From: Desulfobacteraceae bacterium | GTDB taxonomy: Bacteria > Desulfobacterota > DSM-4660 > Desulfatiglandales > Desulfatiglandaceae | Reading direction: 5' to 3' | Length of the DNA: 13,805 bases | Assembly: GCA_020349865.1 (NCBI GenBank) | Contig: CP070700.1 | Location: 3,149,748 to 3,163,552 of the forward strand | Shown: positions 1-8,223 of the stretch, piece by piece | How the letters are laid out: each line of letters starts with the position of its first letter | Position numbering within the stretch: the first letter of the stretch is position 1 | Made by a program: the position numbers and the translations under genes | Notes under the pieces: model-generated | Database searches by the model: none | The model's input: the letters and a program-made list of their open reading frames with translations, nothing else | Told to the model about the DNA's origin: nothing

Positions 1-1400
1 GCGCACTCATGCGCCAGGTGGCGGCTGGAAAGGTAAAGATGTTTCAGCGGCGGGAGATGATGGACCTTGACCTTGTGGATGGATCCGCTCGGGGACTCGT
101 GGTCCGTAATCTTATCACCGGTGAAATGGAAAGTCATGCGGCTCACGCAGTGGTACTTGCAACAGGTGGTTATGGCAATGCCTATTTCCTTTCCACAAAT
201 GCCATGAGCTCCAATGTTAGTGCCCTATGGCGGGCGCACAAAAAAGGGGCATATCTTGCCCACCCATCTTTTGTTCAGATCAATCCCACGTGTATACCTG
301 TCCATGGAACCTATCAGTCCAAACTGACCCTCATGAGCGAGAGTCTAAGGAATGATGGCCGCGTATGGGTGCCCGATAGGGCAGGGGACAAACGATCTCC
401 CAATGATATTCCCGAATCAGAGAGAGATTATTTTCTGGAAAGGAAATACCCGAGTTTTGGAAATCTGGTCCCCCGCGATGTGGCCTCTCGCAATGCAAAG
501 GAGGTATGTGACCAGGGAAAAGGAATAGGGCCAACCGGGTTTGCTGTCTACCTGGATTTCAAAGATGCCATTGACAGAGACGGCATAGAGGTCATCCGGA
601 AAAAATACGGCAATCTTTTTCAGATGTATGAAAGGATCACAGGCGAAGACCCCTATAGGGCTCCTATGATGATCTATCCTGCTATACATTATACCATGGG
701 AGGTTTATGGGTCGATTACAACCTTATGAGCACCATCCCTGGCCTGTTTGTCCTTGGAGAGGCCAATTTTTCAGATCATGGTTCTAACCGGCTCGGCGCA
801 AGTGCCTTAATGCAGGGGCTGGCAGATGGTTACTTTGTTATTCCGTATACGATTGGCGGGTATCTGGCAGGCACTGTTTTGCCCGAAGTGAATGATGCTC
901 AGCCTGCGTTCAAAGATTCCACAAAATTTATAAGCGAGACAGTAGACAAATTGCTCTCCATTAATGGAAACCGGACAGTGGATTATTTCCACAGGGAATT
1001 GGGCCACATCCTGTGGGAGTATTGCGGTATGTCCAGGAATGAATCGGGCATGCTCAAGGCAAAGGAACTTATCCCTGAGCTTCGCGAACAGTTCTGGAAG
1101 AACGCAAAGGTGACAGGCTCACCCGGAGAATTTAATCAGACCCTGGAGAGGGCGGGCCGCGTGGCTGATTTTCTTGAGTTTGCCGAATTGCTCGTGGAGG
1201 ATGCCCTGGGTCGCGAGGAATCCTGTGGTTGCCATTTCAACGAGGCGTTTCAGACTGAGGAACATGAAGCTCAAAGGGATGACGATTCTTGCTGCTATGT
1301 CGCTGCCTGGGAGTTCAGTGGCCCTGAAAAAGCCGAAACGCTTCATAAGGAAACACTGGTGTTTGAAAATGTTGAGCTTGCACAGAGGAGTTATAAATGA
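1..1400 (+). CDS. sdhA: Succinate dehydrogenase/fumarate reductase flavoprotein subunit, 5'-truncated by the window edge
   Basis: FAD-containing catalytic subunit that interconverts succinate and fumarate on the cytoplasmic side of the membrane. The frame is open from base 3, so the true start, with the N-terminal FAD dinucleotide-binding fold, lies upstream. Counting from the Met at base 9, I see the FAD-domain strand [10 protein letters not shown] (about 48-57), LTLMSES (S110), [10 protein letters not shown] with the proton-shuttle Arg156, HYTMGG (H227) and GSNRLGA (R261). These match the dicarboxylate-binding residues of the family. The wording around [15 protein letters not shown] places it in the Bacillus/Wolinella/Geobacter type rather than the E. 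coli SdhA type. The usual HPT motif reads INPT (N92). It overlaps the iron-sulfur gene by 4 nt (ATGA). The cytochrome b subunit is probably upstream. The direction of the reaction cannot be told from sequence. Confidence 0.93.
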   Translation, partial: ALMRQVAAGKVKMFQRREMMDLDLVDGSARGLVVRNLITGEMESHAAHAVVLATGGYGNAYFLSTNAMSSNVSALWRAHKKGAYLAHPSFVQINPTCIPVHGTYQSKLTLMSESLRNDGRVWVPDRAGDKRSPNDIPESERDYFLERKYPSFGNLVPRDVASRNAKEVCDQGKGIGPTGFAVYLDFKDAIDRDGIEVIRKKYGNLFQMYERITGEDPYRAPMMIYPAIHYTMGGLWVDYNLMSTIPGLFVLGEANFSDHGSNRLGASALMQGLADGYFVIPYTIGGYLAGTVLPEVNDAQPAFKDSTKFISETVDKLLSINGNRTVDYFHRELGHILWEYCGMSRNESGMLKAKELIPELREQFWKNAKVTGSPGEFNQTLERAGRVADFLEFAELLVEDALGREESCGCHFNEAFQTEEHEAQRDDDSCCYVAAWEFSGPEKAETLHKETLVFENVELAQRSYK

Positions 1401-2161
1401 GCGGAAATATTAGTTTAACTCTAAAAATCTGGCGCCAGAAAGGCCCGGATGACAAAGGGCATTTGGGGGTATATGAGGCTAACGACATTTCAACTGATAT
1501 GTCTTTTTTGGAAATGCTGGACGTGGTAAATGAGCAGCTCACCGTTGACGGCAAAGACCCCATCGCCTTTGATCATGATTGCCGCGAGGGTATTTGTGGT
1601 ATGTGCGGGACCGTGGTTAATGGTTTGGCTCACGGCCCTGAACCTGGAACCACCCTTTGCCAGCTCCATATGAGACATTTTAAAGACAGAGATACTATCG
1701 TAATTGAACCCTGGCGTGCACGTCCATTCAAAATCATCAGAGATTTGGTGGTGGATCGCAGTTCATTTGACGAGATTATCCAGGCGGGTGGTTATATCTC
1801 TGTAAATACAGGACAGGCACCAGAGGCGAATACCATTCCTATATCGCCTGAAGGGGCAGAGCTTGCCATGGATGCGGCGGCATGCATAGGATGCGGGGCC
1901 TGTGTTGCCGCGTGCCCTAATGCATCTTCGATGCTTTTCGTAGGTGCCAAGATTTCTCAACTGGCACTGCTTCCCCAGGGTAAACCTGAAGCGGCAAAGC
2001 GGGCACTTTCCATGTTGAGGAAAATGGATGAACTGGGTTTTGGTAACTGCAGCAATGAAACCGAGTGTGAAGCTGTATGCCCCAAGGAAATAAAAATTAC
2101 CAACATTGCCCGTTTCAACCGGGAATTCTTAAAGGCGAGTTTTGGTTCATCTGAAAAATAG
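1397..2161 (+). CDS. sdhB: Succinate dehydrogenase/fumarate reductase iron-sulfur subunit
   Basis: A 254-residue electron-transfer subunit carrying electrons between the FAD subunit and the membrane cytochrome b/quinone. The N-terminal plant-ferredoxin-like domain has C62, C67, C70 and C88 for the [2Fe-2S] cluster. The C-terminal domain has C163/C166/C169 plus C228 for [4Fe-4S], and C173, C218 and C224 for [3Fe-4S], the standard SdhB/FrdB arrangement. Length is normal for the family. The ATG overlaps the flavoprotein stop (ATGA) and is preceded by GAGGAG about 7 nt upstream, which implies translational coupling. Nothing looks broken. No further SDH gene follows, so the locus order is probably C-A-B with the cytochrome b gene upstream of the window. 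Naming it sdhB or frdB is arbitrary. Confidence 0.95.
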   Translation: MSGNISLTLKIWRQKGPDDKGHLGVYEANDISTDMSFLEMLDVVNEQLTVDGKDPIAFDHDCREGICGMCGTVVNGLAHGPEPGTTLCQLHMRHFKDRDTIVIEPWRARPFKIIRDLVVDRSSFDEIIQAGGYISVNTGQAPEANTIPISPEGAELAMDAAACIGCGACVAACPNASSMLFVGAKISQLALLPQGKPEAAKRALSMLRKMDELGFGNCSNETECEAVCPKEIKITNIARFNREFLKASFGSSEK

Positions 2162-2232
2162 AAGAGAATTTACTTCTAAATGGAGTCTCATACCCATTTT
2201 CGCCCTCCCCAATCACCTGCAGCTATGTGCTG

Positions 2233-2256
2233 GAGCTTAACTGCTCTCATTTTTCC
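2233..2256 (+). terminator. Possible weak terminator after sdhB
   Basis: A short GGAGC/GCTCT stem with a 6-nt loop is followed by TCATTTTT, about 70 nt after the sdhB stop. The stem is only five pairs including one G-U, so this is a weak candidate. No better terminator is visible between sdhB and the next promoter. Confidence 0.25.
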
Positions 2257-2285
2257 TTGACATGTAAATGCAATTTGTTTATAGA
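2257..2285 (+). promoter_or_regulatory. Sigma70-type promoter for the RsbRD_N-dsrMKJOP operon
   Basis: TTGACA at 2257-2262 and TATAGA at 2280-2285 are separated by 17 nt: a perfect -35 and a 5/6 -10 at optimal spacing. The predicted start is near 2292, leaving a leader of about 125 nt before the RsbRD_N gene. It is the only strong promoter I see upstream of the dsr genes, and the short spacing of the following genes suggests it drives them all. Confidence 0.65.
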
Positions 2286-2290
2286 CCTGC

Positions 2291-2317
2291 TTCAATAACT
2301 GATTGTGAATTATTGAA
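2291..2317 (+). promoter_or_regulatory. Dyad at the predicted transcription start of the dsr operon (possible operator)
   Basis: TTCAATAA and TTATTGAA form a perfect 8-bp inverted repeat around an 11-nt centre, starting 5 nt after the -10 box. The position fits a repressor operator or a structure at the mRNA 5' end. The stem is AT-rich and lacks a T-tract, so a terminator is unlikely. An imperfect direct repeat, CGAATCGGCAT (2318-2328) and CGATTCGGCAT (2389-2399), lies in the same leader. The regulator is unknown. Confidence 0.35.
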
Positions 2318-2418
2318 CGAATCGGCATAATCCTCCAACTTTAGGCAGTCCAAAGAAAGCTGGGCAGATTTACGCAAAGATCCTCACGCGATTCGGCATT
2401 CTAAGGGCAGTTGTGAAT

Positions 2419-2946
2419 ATGAGCCTCAAAAATATCTTGTCAGATAAGAGATCCATCATTCTTAAACAATGGTGTGAGTTAACCGTTGGTACCTACCCCA
2501 GTGACTCTCAGAGATTTATCAGAAAAGAAAAGGATCAGTTTGCAAATCCCGTAGGAAATATAATTGCGCATGAATTAGAGGCCCTCTTTGATGAACTGAT
2601 CAAAGACGGGGATAACGACAAGATCATGTCCTGCCTTGAAAACATAATTCGAATCAGGGCAGTTCAGGATTTCAAGCCTTCCCAGGCCATTGGCTTTGTC
2701 CTTCAACTGAAGGGGCTGATAAGAGGAGCCTTAGGTCCGAAAGCCCCCTTAAACGGGCTTTCCGATGAATTCCAGTTATTTGAAAACAGAATAGATGAAA
2801 TAGGCCTTTTGGCCTTTGATATTTACTCGCAATGCCGCCAAAAAATCTATGAAATCCGTGTCAATGAAGTCAAGAATCATTTAGGTAAATTATTAAAGAG
2901 GGCAAATTTGACCTTTGAAATACCGGAGCAAGAACCGGATCTCTGA
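2419..2946 (+). CDS. RsbRD_N-domain protein, first gene of the dsrMKJOP unit
   Basis: A 175-residue soluble, mostly helical protein that resembles the RsbRD N-terminal domain, the non-heme globin-like sensory part of stressosome RsbR-type proteins. The motif RFIRKEKDQFANPVG (about 32-46) with the following helices is what I recognise. The C-terminal STAS domain of true RsbR is absent, so this is a stand-alone sensor-like module. Proteins of this kind are known directly upstream of dsrM in sulfate reducers. Their function is not established, and a regulatory or assembly role is inference. I chose the ATG at 2419 because MSLKNIL matches the usual N-terminus. A GTG at 2413 is better spaced from AAGGG (2403-2407) and would add two residues. 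It ends 43 bp before dsrM. Confidence 0.8.
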   Translation: MSLKNILSDKRSIILKQWCELTVGTYPSDSQRFIRKEKDQFANPVGNIIAHELEALFDELIKDGDNDKIMSCLENIIRIRAVQDFKPSQAIGFVLQLKGLIRGALGPKAPLNGLSDEFQLFENRIDEIGLLAFDIYSQCRQKIYEIRVNEVKNHLGKLLKRANLTFEIPEQEPDL

Positions 2947-2989
2947 GATTATAGAATCGGTAGTTTTATTTGAAGAGAGGTAGCCATTT

Positions 2990-4102
2990 ATGAACTTCAT
3001 CATCAGCATCCTGTTTTCCGGCTTTGCAGTTTCCGTGCTTGTTTTGATACCCTTGGTGGGCGTTTGGGCATTGGATTTGAAGGTCCTCTTCGGGATCATT
3101 GTTCCTTATGCGGCCATGGCCACCTTTTTTGTTGGCATCGTGGTTCGGGTCATAGATTGGGGAAAATCGCCGGTTCCATTCAGAATCCCCACCACTGCGG
3201 GACAGGAGTGGTCCTTTCCATGGGTCAAGTCAAGTCCTGTTGATAACCCTAAGGGTACCGGGGGCGTTATTGTCAGGATGATTTTTGAAGTGCTCCTGTT
3301 CCGGTCGTTATTCAGGAATACCAGATTTGAGTACAGAAGCACCGATGGGGGCCCAAAGGTAGACTATGAGTGGGAAAAGTGGCTCTGGTTGGCAGCACTG
3401 GCATTTCACTGGTCATTCCTTGTGATATTCTTAAGGCACTTTAGATTTTTCATGGAGCCCATCCCCGGCTTTGTGCACCTGCTCGAAAACCTTGACGGAT
3501 TTTTACAATTAGGAGTCTTGCCCATCAATGGCCTGGGCGTCCCTACAGTCTACCTTACTGATCTTCTTATGTTAGCGGCCGTGACCTACCTCTTTCTTAG
3601 AAGACTCTACCTACCGCAAATTCGTTACATCTCCCTTCCTGCAGACTATTTCCCCTTGTTTTTGATCCTTGCCCTGGGCTTAACCGGAGTGCTCATGCGA
3701 TATTTTCTCAGGGTGGATATTACGGCGGTAAAGCAACTGGTCATAGGGTTATTCAAATTCAGCCCCACGGTGCCGGAAGGGATCGGGGTAATTTTCTACA
3801 TACACCTCTTTATCTTGAGCGTTCTCATTGCCTATTTCCCCTTTAGCAAATTGATGCATTTTGCGGGCGTATTCTTAAGCCCCACCAGAAACCTGTCCAA
3901 TAACAGCCGTTTTGTCAGGCATGTTAACCCATGGGATTATCCTGTTGCCACACATACTTACGAGGAGTATGAGGACGAGTTTAGAGAGCGCATGATAGAG
4001 GCTGGGCTCCCGGTAGAAAAGGGGCTTGAACCAAAAGAAGAACCAAAAGAAGAACCAAAAGAAGAGCCAAAAGAAGAAGCAAAAGAAACGGAAAAGGAGT
4101 AA
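2990..4102 (+). CDS. dsrM: DsrM, heme b membrane subunit of the DsrMKJOP complex
   Basis: A 370-residue integral membrane cytochrome b of the NarI (nitrate reductase gamma) family. It exchanges electrons with menaquinone and passes them to DsrK. Five to six hydrophobic segments are visible: about 3-28, 33-54, 131-150, 185-203, 219-240 and 265-285. H140/H150 and H272/H290 have spacings of 10 and 18, the same as the four heme-ligating histidines of NarI, so two b hemes are likely. The start has GAGAGGTAG about 8 nt upstream. DsrK follows after 2 nt. The oddity is the C-terminal tail after about residue 345, a run of EPKE units encoded by 12-bp tandem repeats, which lengthens the protein beyond a typical DsrM of about 330 residues. 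Membrane location and function are well supported by family and context. Confidence 0.93.
   Translation: MNFIISILFSGFAVSVLVLIPLVGVWALDLKVLFGIIVPYAAMATFFVGIVVRVIDWGKSPVPFRIPTTAGQEWSFPWVKSSPVDNPKGTGGVIVRMIFEVLLFRSLFRNTRFEYRSTDGGPKVDYEWEKWLWLAALAFHWSFLVIFLRHFRFFMEPIPGFVHLLENLDGFLQLGVLPINGLGVPTVYLTDLLMLAAVTYLFLRRLYLPQIRYISLPADYFPLFLILALGLTGVLMRYFLRVDITAVKQLVIGLFKFSPTVPEGIGVIFYIHLFILSVLIAYFPFSKLMHFAGVFLSPTRNLSNNSRFVRHVNPWDYPVATHTYEEYEDEFRERMIEAGLPVEKGLEPKEEPKEEPKEEPKEEAKETEKE
4028..4087 (+). repeat. 12-bp tandem repeat, five units, in the 3' end of dsrM
   Basis: The first three units are identical (GAACCAAAAGAA), the fourth differs by one base and the fifth by one. They encode EPKE x4 then EAKE. 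The tract is almost all purine on this strand and in frame, so changing copy number would lengthen or shorten the DsrM tail by 4 residues per unit without a frameshift. Confidence 0.95.
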
Positions 4103-4104
4103 AC

Positions 4105-5733
4105 ATGGCGGATACACCAAAACCGGATGAATTAGCTAAGATCGATCATACACCTCCTTTATTTAGGGGTTGGATGGATGCGCCGTCCGAGATCAGACCG
4201 GGCATTGCCTGTTATGGTTCAAAGCCGAAGGACCTCGAATATGTTGGTCTCCCAAACCCGAGAGAATGGAGTCCGTTTGATGATGACTGGAAATTGCCAG
4301 AGAACTGGGAGGATATCATCCATGAGGGTTTCAAGGATCGTCTGGATAAGTTTCGATCGTTCAAGCTCTTCATGGATATCTGTGTGAGATGCGGGGCCTG
4401 TGCTGACAAATGCCATTTCTTCATTGGTTCTGGCGACCCCAAGAATATGCCCGTTATGAGGGCTGAACTCCTCAGATCGATATACAGGAAGAAGTTCACA
4501 ACAGGAGGAAAGCTTCTCGGAGTACTTGCAGGCGCGAGGGAACTTACCGAAGAGGTACTCAAAGAGCTGTGGTACTACCTGTATCAATGTACTGAATGTC
4601 GTCGCTGTTCGGTCTTTTGCCCTTATGGGATCGATATGGCTGAACTCACCATCATGGGGAGGGAACTCATCAATCTGTTGGGCCTCAATACCGAATGGAT
4701 TTCCGCGCCTGTGGCCAATTGCTACCGTACAGGGAATCACCTTGGTATTCAGCCTCATGCCTATAAGGACATGCTCGACTTTTTTACGGACGAAATTGAA
4801 GAAATAACCGGCATCAGGATGGAACAGGACTTTAACAGGAAGGGCGCTGAGATTCTTTTTATTACACCTTCCGGTGATGTTTTCGCCGACCCAGGGACGT
4901 TTACCTGCATGGGATATATGATGCTTTTCCATTATTTGAAGGACTTAGGCCTTGACCTCACCTGGAGTACCTATGCCTCCGAAGGCGGCAATTTTGGTTA
5001 TTTCACATCCCATGAAATGGCAAAAAGGCTGAATGCCAAGATGTACGCTGAGGCCAAGAGGTTGGGGGTAAAGTGGATAATCGGAGGTGAGTGTGGTCAC
5101 ATGTGGAGGGTTCTCAATCAGTATATGGACACCTTTAATGGTCCCCCGGATTTCCTCGAAGAGCCGGTCTCCCCGATTACGGGTACAAAATTCGAGAATG
5201 CAAAGACCACAAAAATGATACATATCATTGAGTTTACGGCGGACCTCATCAGAAACAATAAATTGAAACTGGATCCAAGCCGAAATGATAATCTAAAAGT
5301 TACATTCCACGACTCCTGTAACACCGCCCGTGGTATGGGGTTTTTTGAGGAGCCCAGGTATGTGATTAAGAATGTATGCAATAATTTTTATGAAATGCCA
5401 CCCGGCACTATCAGGGAACAGACCTTCTGCTGCGGGAGCGGAGCAGGGCTTAACGCAGGAGAAAACCTGGAATCGAGGATGCGCGGAGGGCTTCCCCGGG
5501 CAAACGCTGTGAAGTATGTGCACGAAAAGCATGGTGTGAATATGCTCGCCTGTATCTGTGCCATTGACAGGGCTGTTTTGCCCAATCTAATGGAATATTG
5601 GGTGCCTGCTGTAGAGGTCACCGGCGTTCACGAGATGGTGGGAAACGCATTGGTTTTCGAAGGAGAAAAGGAAAGGACCACTGATCTACGTGCCGAACCT
5701 CTCCCGGGAATGGAGGATGAAGAGGATGTATGA
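4105..5733 (+). CDS. dsrK: DsrK, HdrD-like catalytic iron-sulfur subunit of DsrMKJOP
   Basis: A 542-residue cytoplasm-facing subunit related to heterodisulfide reductase HdrD. It is thought to reduce the DsrC trisulfide/disulfide with electrons from DsrM. Two ferredoxin-type [4Fe-4S] sites are visible: C93-x2-C96-x2-C99-x3-C103 and C162-x2-C165-x2-C168-x3-C172-P. The C-terminal CCG domain, which binds the noncubane active-site cluster, shows C405 (HDSCN), C442-C443 (FCCGSGAG) and C483/C485. C330 (GGECGH) marks a reduced first half-domain. No membrane segment or signal peptide is present. The ATG has AAGGAG 7 nt upstream and sits 2 nt after the dsrM stop. The 3' end overlaps dsrJ by 8 nt. All key residues are present and the length is normal. 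Confidence 0.95.
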   Translation: MADTPKPDELAKIDHTPPLFRGWMDAPSEIRPGIACYGSKPKDLEYVGLPNPREWSPFDDDWKLPENWEDIIHEGFKDRLDKFRSFKLFMDICVRCGACADKCHFFIGSGDPKNMPVMRAELLRSIYRKKFTTGGKLLGVLAGARELTEEVLKELWYYLYQCTECRRCSVFCPYGIDMAELTIMGRELINLLGLNTEWISAPVANCYRTGNHLGIQPHAYKDMLDFFTDEIEEITGIRMEQDFNRKGAEILFITPSGDVFADPGTFTCMGYMMLFHYLKDLGLDLTWSTYASEGGNFGYFTSHEMAKRLNAKMYAEAKRLGVKWIIGGECGHMWRVLNQYMDTFNGPPDFLEEPVSPITGTKFENAKTTKMIHIIEFTADLIRNNKLKLDPSRNDNLKVTFHDSCNTARGMGFFEEPRYVIKNVCNNFYEMPPGTIREQTFCCGSGAGLNAGENLESRMRGGLPRANAVKYVHEKHGVNMLACICAIDRAVLPNLMEYWVPAVEVTGVHEMVGNALVFEGEKERTTDLRAEPLPGMEDEEDV

Positions 5734-6112
5734 CGGAGGTAAAATCATCATCGGACTGATTATTGGCGTCGGCTTGATGTTGTCCCCTTTTATCTATGAT
5801 GCAGGAAAGGCCGCCAAAGCACCGGATCCGGAACTCACGGCCAAGGCAAAGGAGGCAAAGGAGTGCGTGGAAGAGACCGCGTATATGAGGAGCTCGCATA
5901 TGCACTTGCTGGACAAATGGAGGCATACGGTTGTCCGTGATGGTGAACGCTACTATAAGGCCAAAAACGGCAAGGCCTATTATAAGAGCCTTCAGACCAC
6001 ATGTCTGGATTGCCATTCAAACAAGTCCAAGTTTTGCGACCAGTGTCACAACTATGTTGGAATGGTTCCCTACTGCTGGACCTGTCATATCGAGCCGAAG
6101 GAGAATAAGTGA
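5726..6112 (+). CDS. dsrJ: DsrJ, triheme periplasmic cytochrome c of DsrMKJOP
   Basis: A 128-residue cytochrome with an uncleaved signal anchor at about residues 6-24 and a periplasmic domain with three c-type heme motifs: C93LDCH97, C104DQCH108 and C117WTCH121. C47 lies in KECVEE, close to the position of the Cys that gives one heme unusual His/Cys ligation in characterised DsrJ. H58, H60 and H67 are candidate distal ligands. I chose the ATG at 5726 because GGAGG (5712-5716) is 9 nt upstream and MYDGGK is the usual DsrJ N-terminus. The in-frame ATG at 5717 has its purine-rich sequence too close. The gene overlaps dsrK by 8 nt and dsrO by 1 nt (TGATG). It is probably attached to the membrane facing DsrO. 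Confidence 0.92.
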   Translation: MYDGGKIIIGLIIGVGLMLSPFIYDAGKAAKAPDPELTAKAKEAKECVEETAYMRSSHMHLLDKWRHTVVRDGERYYKAKNGKAYYKSLQTTCLDCHSNKSKFCDQCHNYVGMVPYCWTCHIEPKENK

Positions 6113-6912
6113 TGGGCGTAGATAGAAGAGAATTTTTGAAGATAGCCGGAATTTCAGCCCTGTTCGGGTTGGGAGGAAAAACCGCTATTGATTTTCTTGC
6201 TCCGGGAGAGCTGGAGGCTTCGACTGACGCTGTTCCCCTTACCGAGGGGAACAGGTGGGCCATGGTTATTGACATGCAGAGGATGGATGAGGAGATCATG
6301 AACAAATGCATAAAGGCCTGCCACCGTGAGCACAATGTGCCTGACCTTGGAAATCCAAAGGAAGAAATAAAGTGGATTTGGAAAGAAGAATATGAGCATA
6401 CCTTTCCGGGTCAAAAACACGATTACATCGGCGATAAAGTAAAGCACAAAAACTTTCTCCTCCTTTGTAACCATTGTTCCAATCCTCCCTGCTGCAGGGT
6501 CTGCCCAACAAAGGCCACATGGCAGAGAAAAGACGGTATCGTGATGATGGATCAGCATCGCTGTATTGGCTGTCGATTTTGTATGGCCGCATGCCCCTTT
6601 GGTGTGAGGAGTTTTAACTGGGGGGACCCGAGGAAGGCGCCAAAAGACAGGAATCCGGACTTTCCGACCAACCCGGACTATCCCACAAGGGAGAAAGGAG
6701 TGGTGGAAAAATGCACCTTCTGTGCGGAACGAATCGCCAAAGGCCTACTTCCGGCGTGCGTTGAGGCCGCCAATGAAGTAAAGGAAAACATCTTGACCTT
6801 CGGAGATCTCACTGATCCTGATTCTGGGGTGAGAACGATCCTTCGGAAACATTATACGATTCGACGCAAACCCGAACTTGGTTCAGAACCGAACGTTTTC
6901 TATATTGTGTGA
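6112..6912 (+). CDS. dsrO: DsrO, periplasmic four-cluster ferredoxin subunit of DsrMKJOP
   Basis: A 266-residue iron-sulfur protein of the DmsB/HybA type that relays electrons between DsrJ and DsrP on the periplasmic side. A twin-arginine signal, R5-R6-E-F-L-K, is followed by a hydrophobic stretch to about residue 21, so folded export by Tat is expected. The cysteine groups are C66/C70, C119-x2-C122-x4-C127-C128-x2-C131-P, C151-x2-C154-x2-C157-x3-C161-P and C201-x2-C204-x11-C216. Together they supply the ligands for several [4Fe-4S] clusters, as usual for this family. The ATG at 6112 shares a base with the dsrJ stop (TGATG) and has AAGGAG 7 nt upstream. A GTG one codon earlier is possible. 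DsrP follows after 7 nt. Confidence 0.94.
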   Translation: MGVDRREFLKIAGISALFGLGGKTAIDFLAPGELEASTDAVPLTEGNRWAMVIDMQRMDEEIMNKCIKACHREHNVPDLGNPKEEIKWIWKEEYEHTFPGQKHDYIGDKVKHKNFLLLCNHCSNPPCCRVCPTKATWQRKDGIVMMDQHRCIGCRFCMAACPFGVRSFNWGDPRKAPKDRNPDFPTNPDYPTREKGVVEKCTFCAERIAKGLLPACVEAANEVKENILTFGDLTDPDSGVRTILRKHYTIRRKPELGSEPNVFYIV

Positions 6913-6919
6913 GGTGGTT

Positions 6920-8080
6920 ATGCTTGATAAGGCTGTAACAGGAAGTCAAAAGTACTGGGGATGGCTGATATTCCTACTTGTTCTCATGGGTATTGGTTTT
7001 GCTTGCTATCTTTACCAGTTTAAGGTGGGCCTGAAAATCACTGGTATGAGCAGAGATGTCTCATGGGGTTTTTATATTGGCCAACTTACCTACTTCGTTG
7101 GTGTGGCAGCCGGCGGGGTAATGGTTGTGTTGCCTTACTATCTCCATGATTACAAGGCTTTCGGCCGCATTACTATTTTGGGTGAATTCCTTGCTATCGC
7201 ATCCATTGTCATGTGCGGGCTGTTTGTTATGGTGGATCTCGGTAATCTGCCCAGAATATTAAACATTATGATCTACCCTAATCCGACGTCCATCCTTTTC
7301 TGGGATATGATTGTGCTGAACGTGTATATGTTACTCAATCTCCTGATTGGCTGGAATGTCTTGAGTGCGGAGCGAAAAGGCATTCATTATCAAAAATGGG
7401 TCAAGGTTCTTATCTATATCTCCATCCCTTGGGCCTTTAGCATCCACACCGTTACCGCATTTCTGTATGCAGGTATCCCCGGAAGGCATTATTGGTTGAC
7501 GGCCATCATGGCAGCCCGTTTTCTTTCATCTGCATTTGCTTCAGGTCCTGCTCTGCTTGTCCTTTTGTGTCTTATAGTGAGAAAGGTCAGCAAATTTGAT
7601 CCAGGAAAAGAGCAAATCAGAACGCTTGGAGGAATTGTTGCTTATGCCTTTATCCTCAATATGTTTTTCCTCCTCCTTGAACTCTTTACTGCCTTTTACA
7701 GTCAGATACCAGGGCATATGCATTCATTTGAATACCTTTTTTCCGGTCTGGAAGGCCATGGCAGCAAACTTGCCCCATGGATGTGGGCATCTGTGGCATT
7801 TGCAATTGTGGCCCTTGTCCTTCTGATAGTCCCTGCCACGCGCAGGAGAGAAGATATCCTTGCGGTAGGATGCGCGGCCGTTATTGCGTCAACGTGGATT
7901 GATAAAGGGTTTGGACTGGTAGTCGGCGGGTTTATTCCCAATCCTTTTGAAAGGGTCTTTGAATACTGGCCCACAACGCCGGAGGTTTTGATTAGCGTCG
8001 GGGTATGGGCAACAGGATTCTTCGTATTGTCTGTACTATACAAGATTACTGTTTCTGTCAAAGAAGAGATCGCTGCTTAA
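6920..8080 (+). CDS. dsrP: DsrP, NrfD-family membrane subunit of DsrMKJOP
   Basis: A 386-residue integral membrane protein of the NrfD/PsrC family, with about ten hydrophobic segments spread evenly along the chain. It is the second quinone-interacting subunit, partnering the periplasmic DsrO. Its starting stretch GWLIFLLVLMGIGFACYLY and the FGRITILGEF loop are typical of NrfD proteins. No cofactor motif is expected. The start at 6920 is chosen because GAGGTGG lies just upstream and the dsrO stop is 7 nt before. An in-frame ATG at 6878 lies inside dsrO and would only add dsrO-shadow residues. It is the last gene of the operon. No terminator is visible directly after it, so read-through into the ferredoxin gene is possible. 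Confidence 0.94.
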   Translation: MLDKAVTGSQKYWGWLIFLLVLMGIGFACYLYQFKVGLKITGMSRDVSWGFYIGQLTYFVGVAAGGVMVVLPYYLHDYKAFGRITILGEFLAIASIVMCGLFVMVDLGNLPRILNIMIYPNPTSILFWDMIVLNVYMLLNLLIGWNVLSAERKGIHYQKWVKVLIYISIPWAFSIHTVTAFLYAGIPGRHYWLTAIMAARFLSSAFASGPALLVLLCLIVRKVSKFDPGKEQIRTLGGIVAYAFILNMFFLLLELFTAFYSQIPGHMHSFEYLFSGLEGHGSKLAPWMWASVAFAIVALVLLIVPATRRREDILAVGCAAVIASTWIDKGFGLVVGGFIPNPFERVFEYWPTTPEVLISVGVWATGFFVLSVLYKITVSVKEEIAA

Positions 8081-8092
8081 AACGATAAAGAC

Positions 8093-8121
8093 TTGACAGC
8101 GGAATGCTACTCTGTTACATA
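8093..8121 (+). promoter_or_regulatory. Probable sigma70 promoter for the ferredoxin gene
   Basis: TTGACA at 8093-8098 is followed after 17 nt by TACATA at 8116-8121. The -35 is perfect and the -10 is weak (3/6). It starts 12 nt after the dsrP stop and would give the ferredoxin a separate transcript with a leader of about 95 nt, in addition to any read-through from dsrP. Confidence 0.45.
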
Positions 8122-8223
8122 TCCCGCTGACCCTGCCAGACGGGAGGAAAATGCCTTAAAGGTGGTGTAAAGCAGGGATTTAGTAAGTTGTTTAAATATT
8201 TCTAATGTAGGAGGATAAAATAT

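Noticed and set aside
4219..4932. 237-codon - strand ORF within dsrK
   Set aside because: Shadow of dsrK on the opposite strand, with no family motif, while the + frame has all DsrK motifs.
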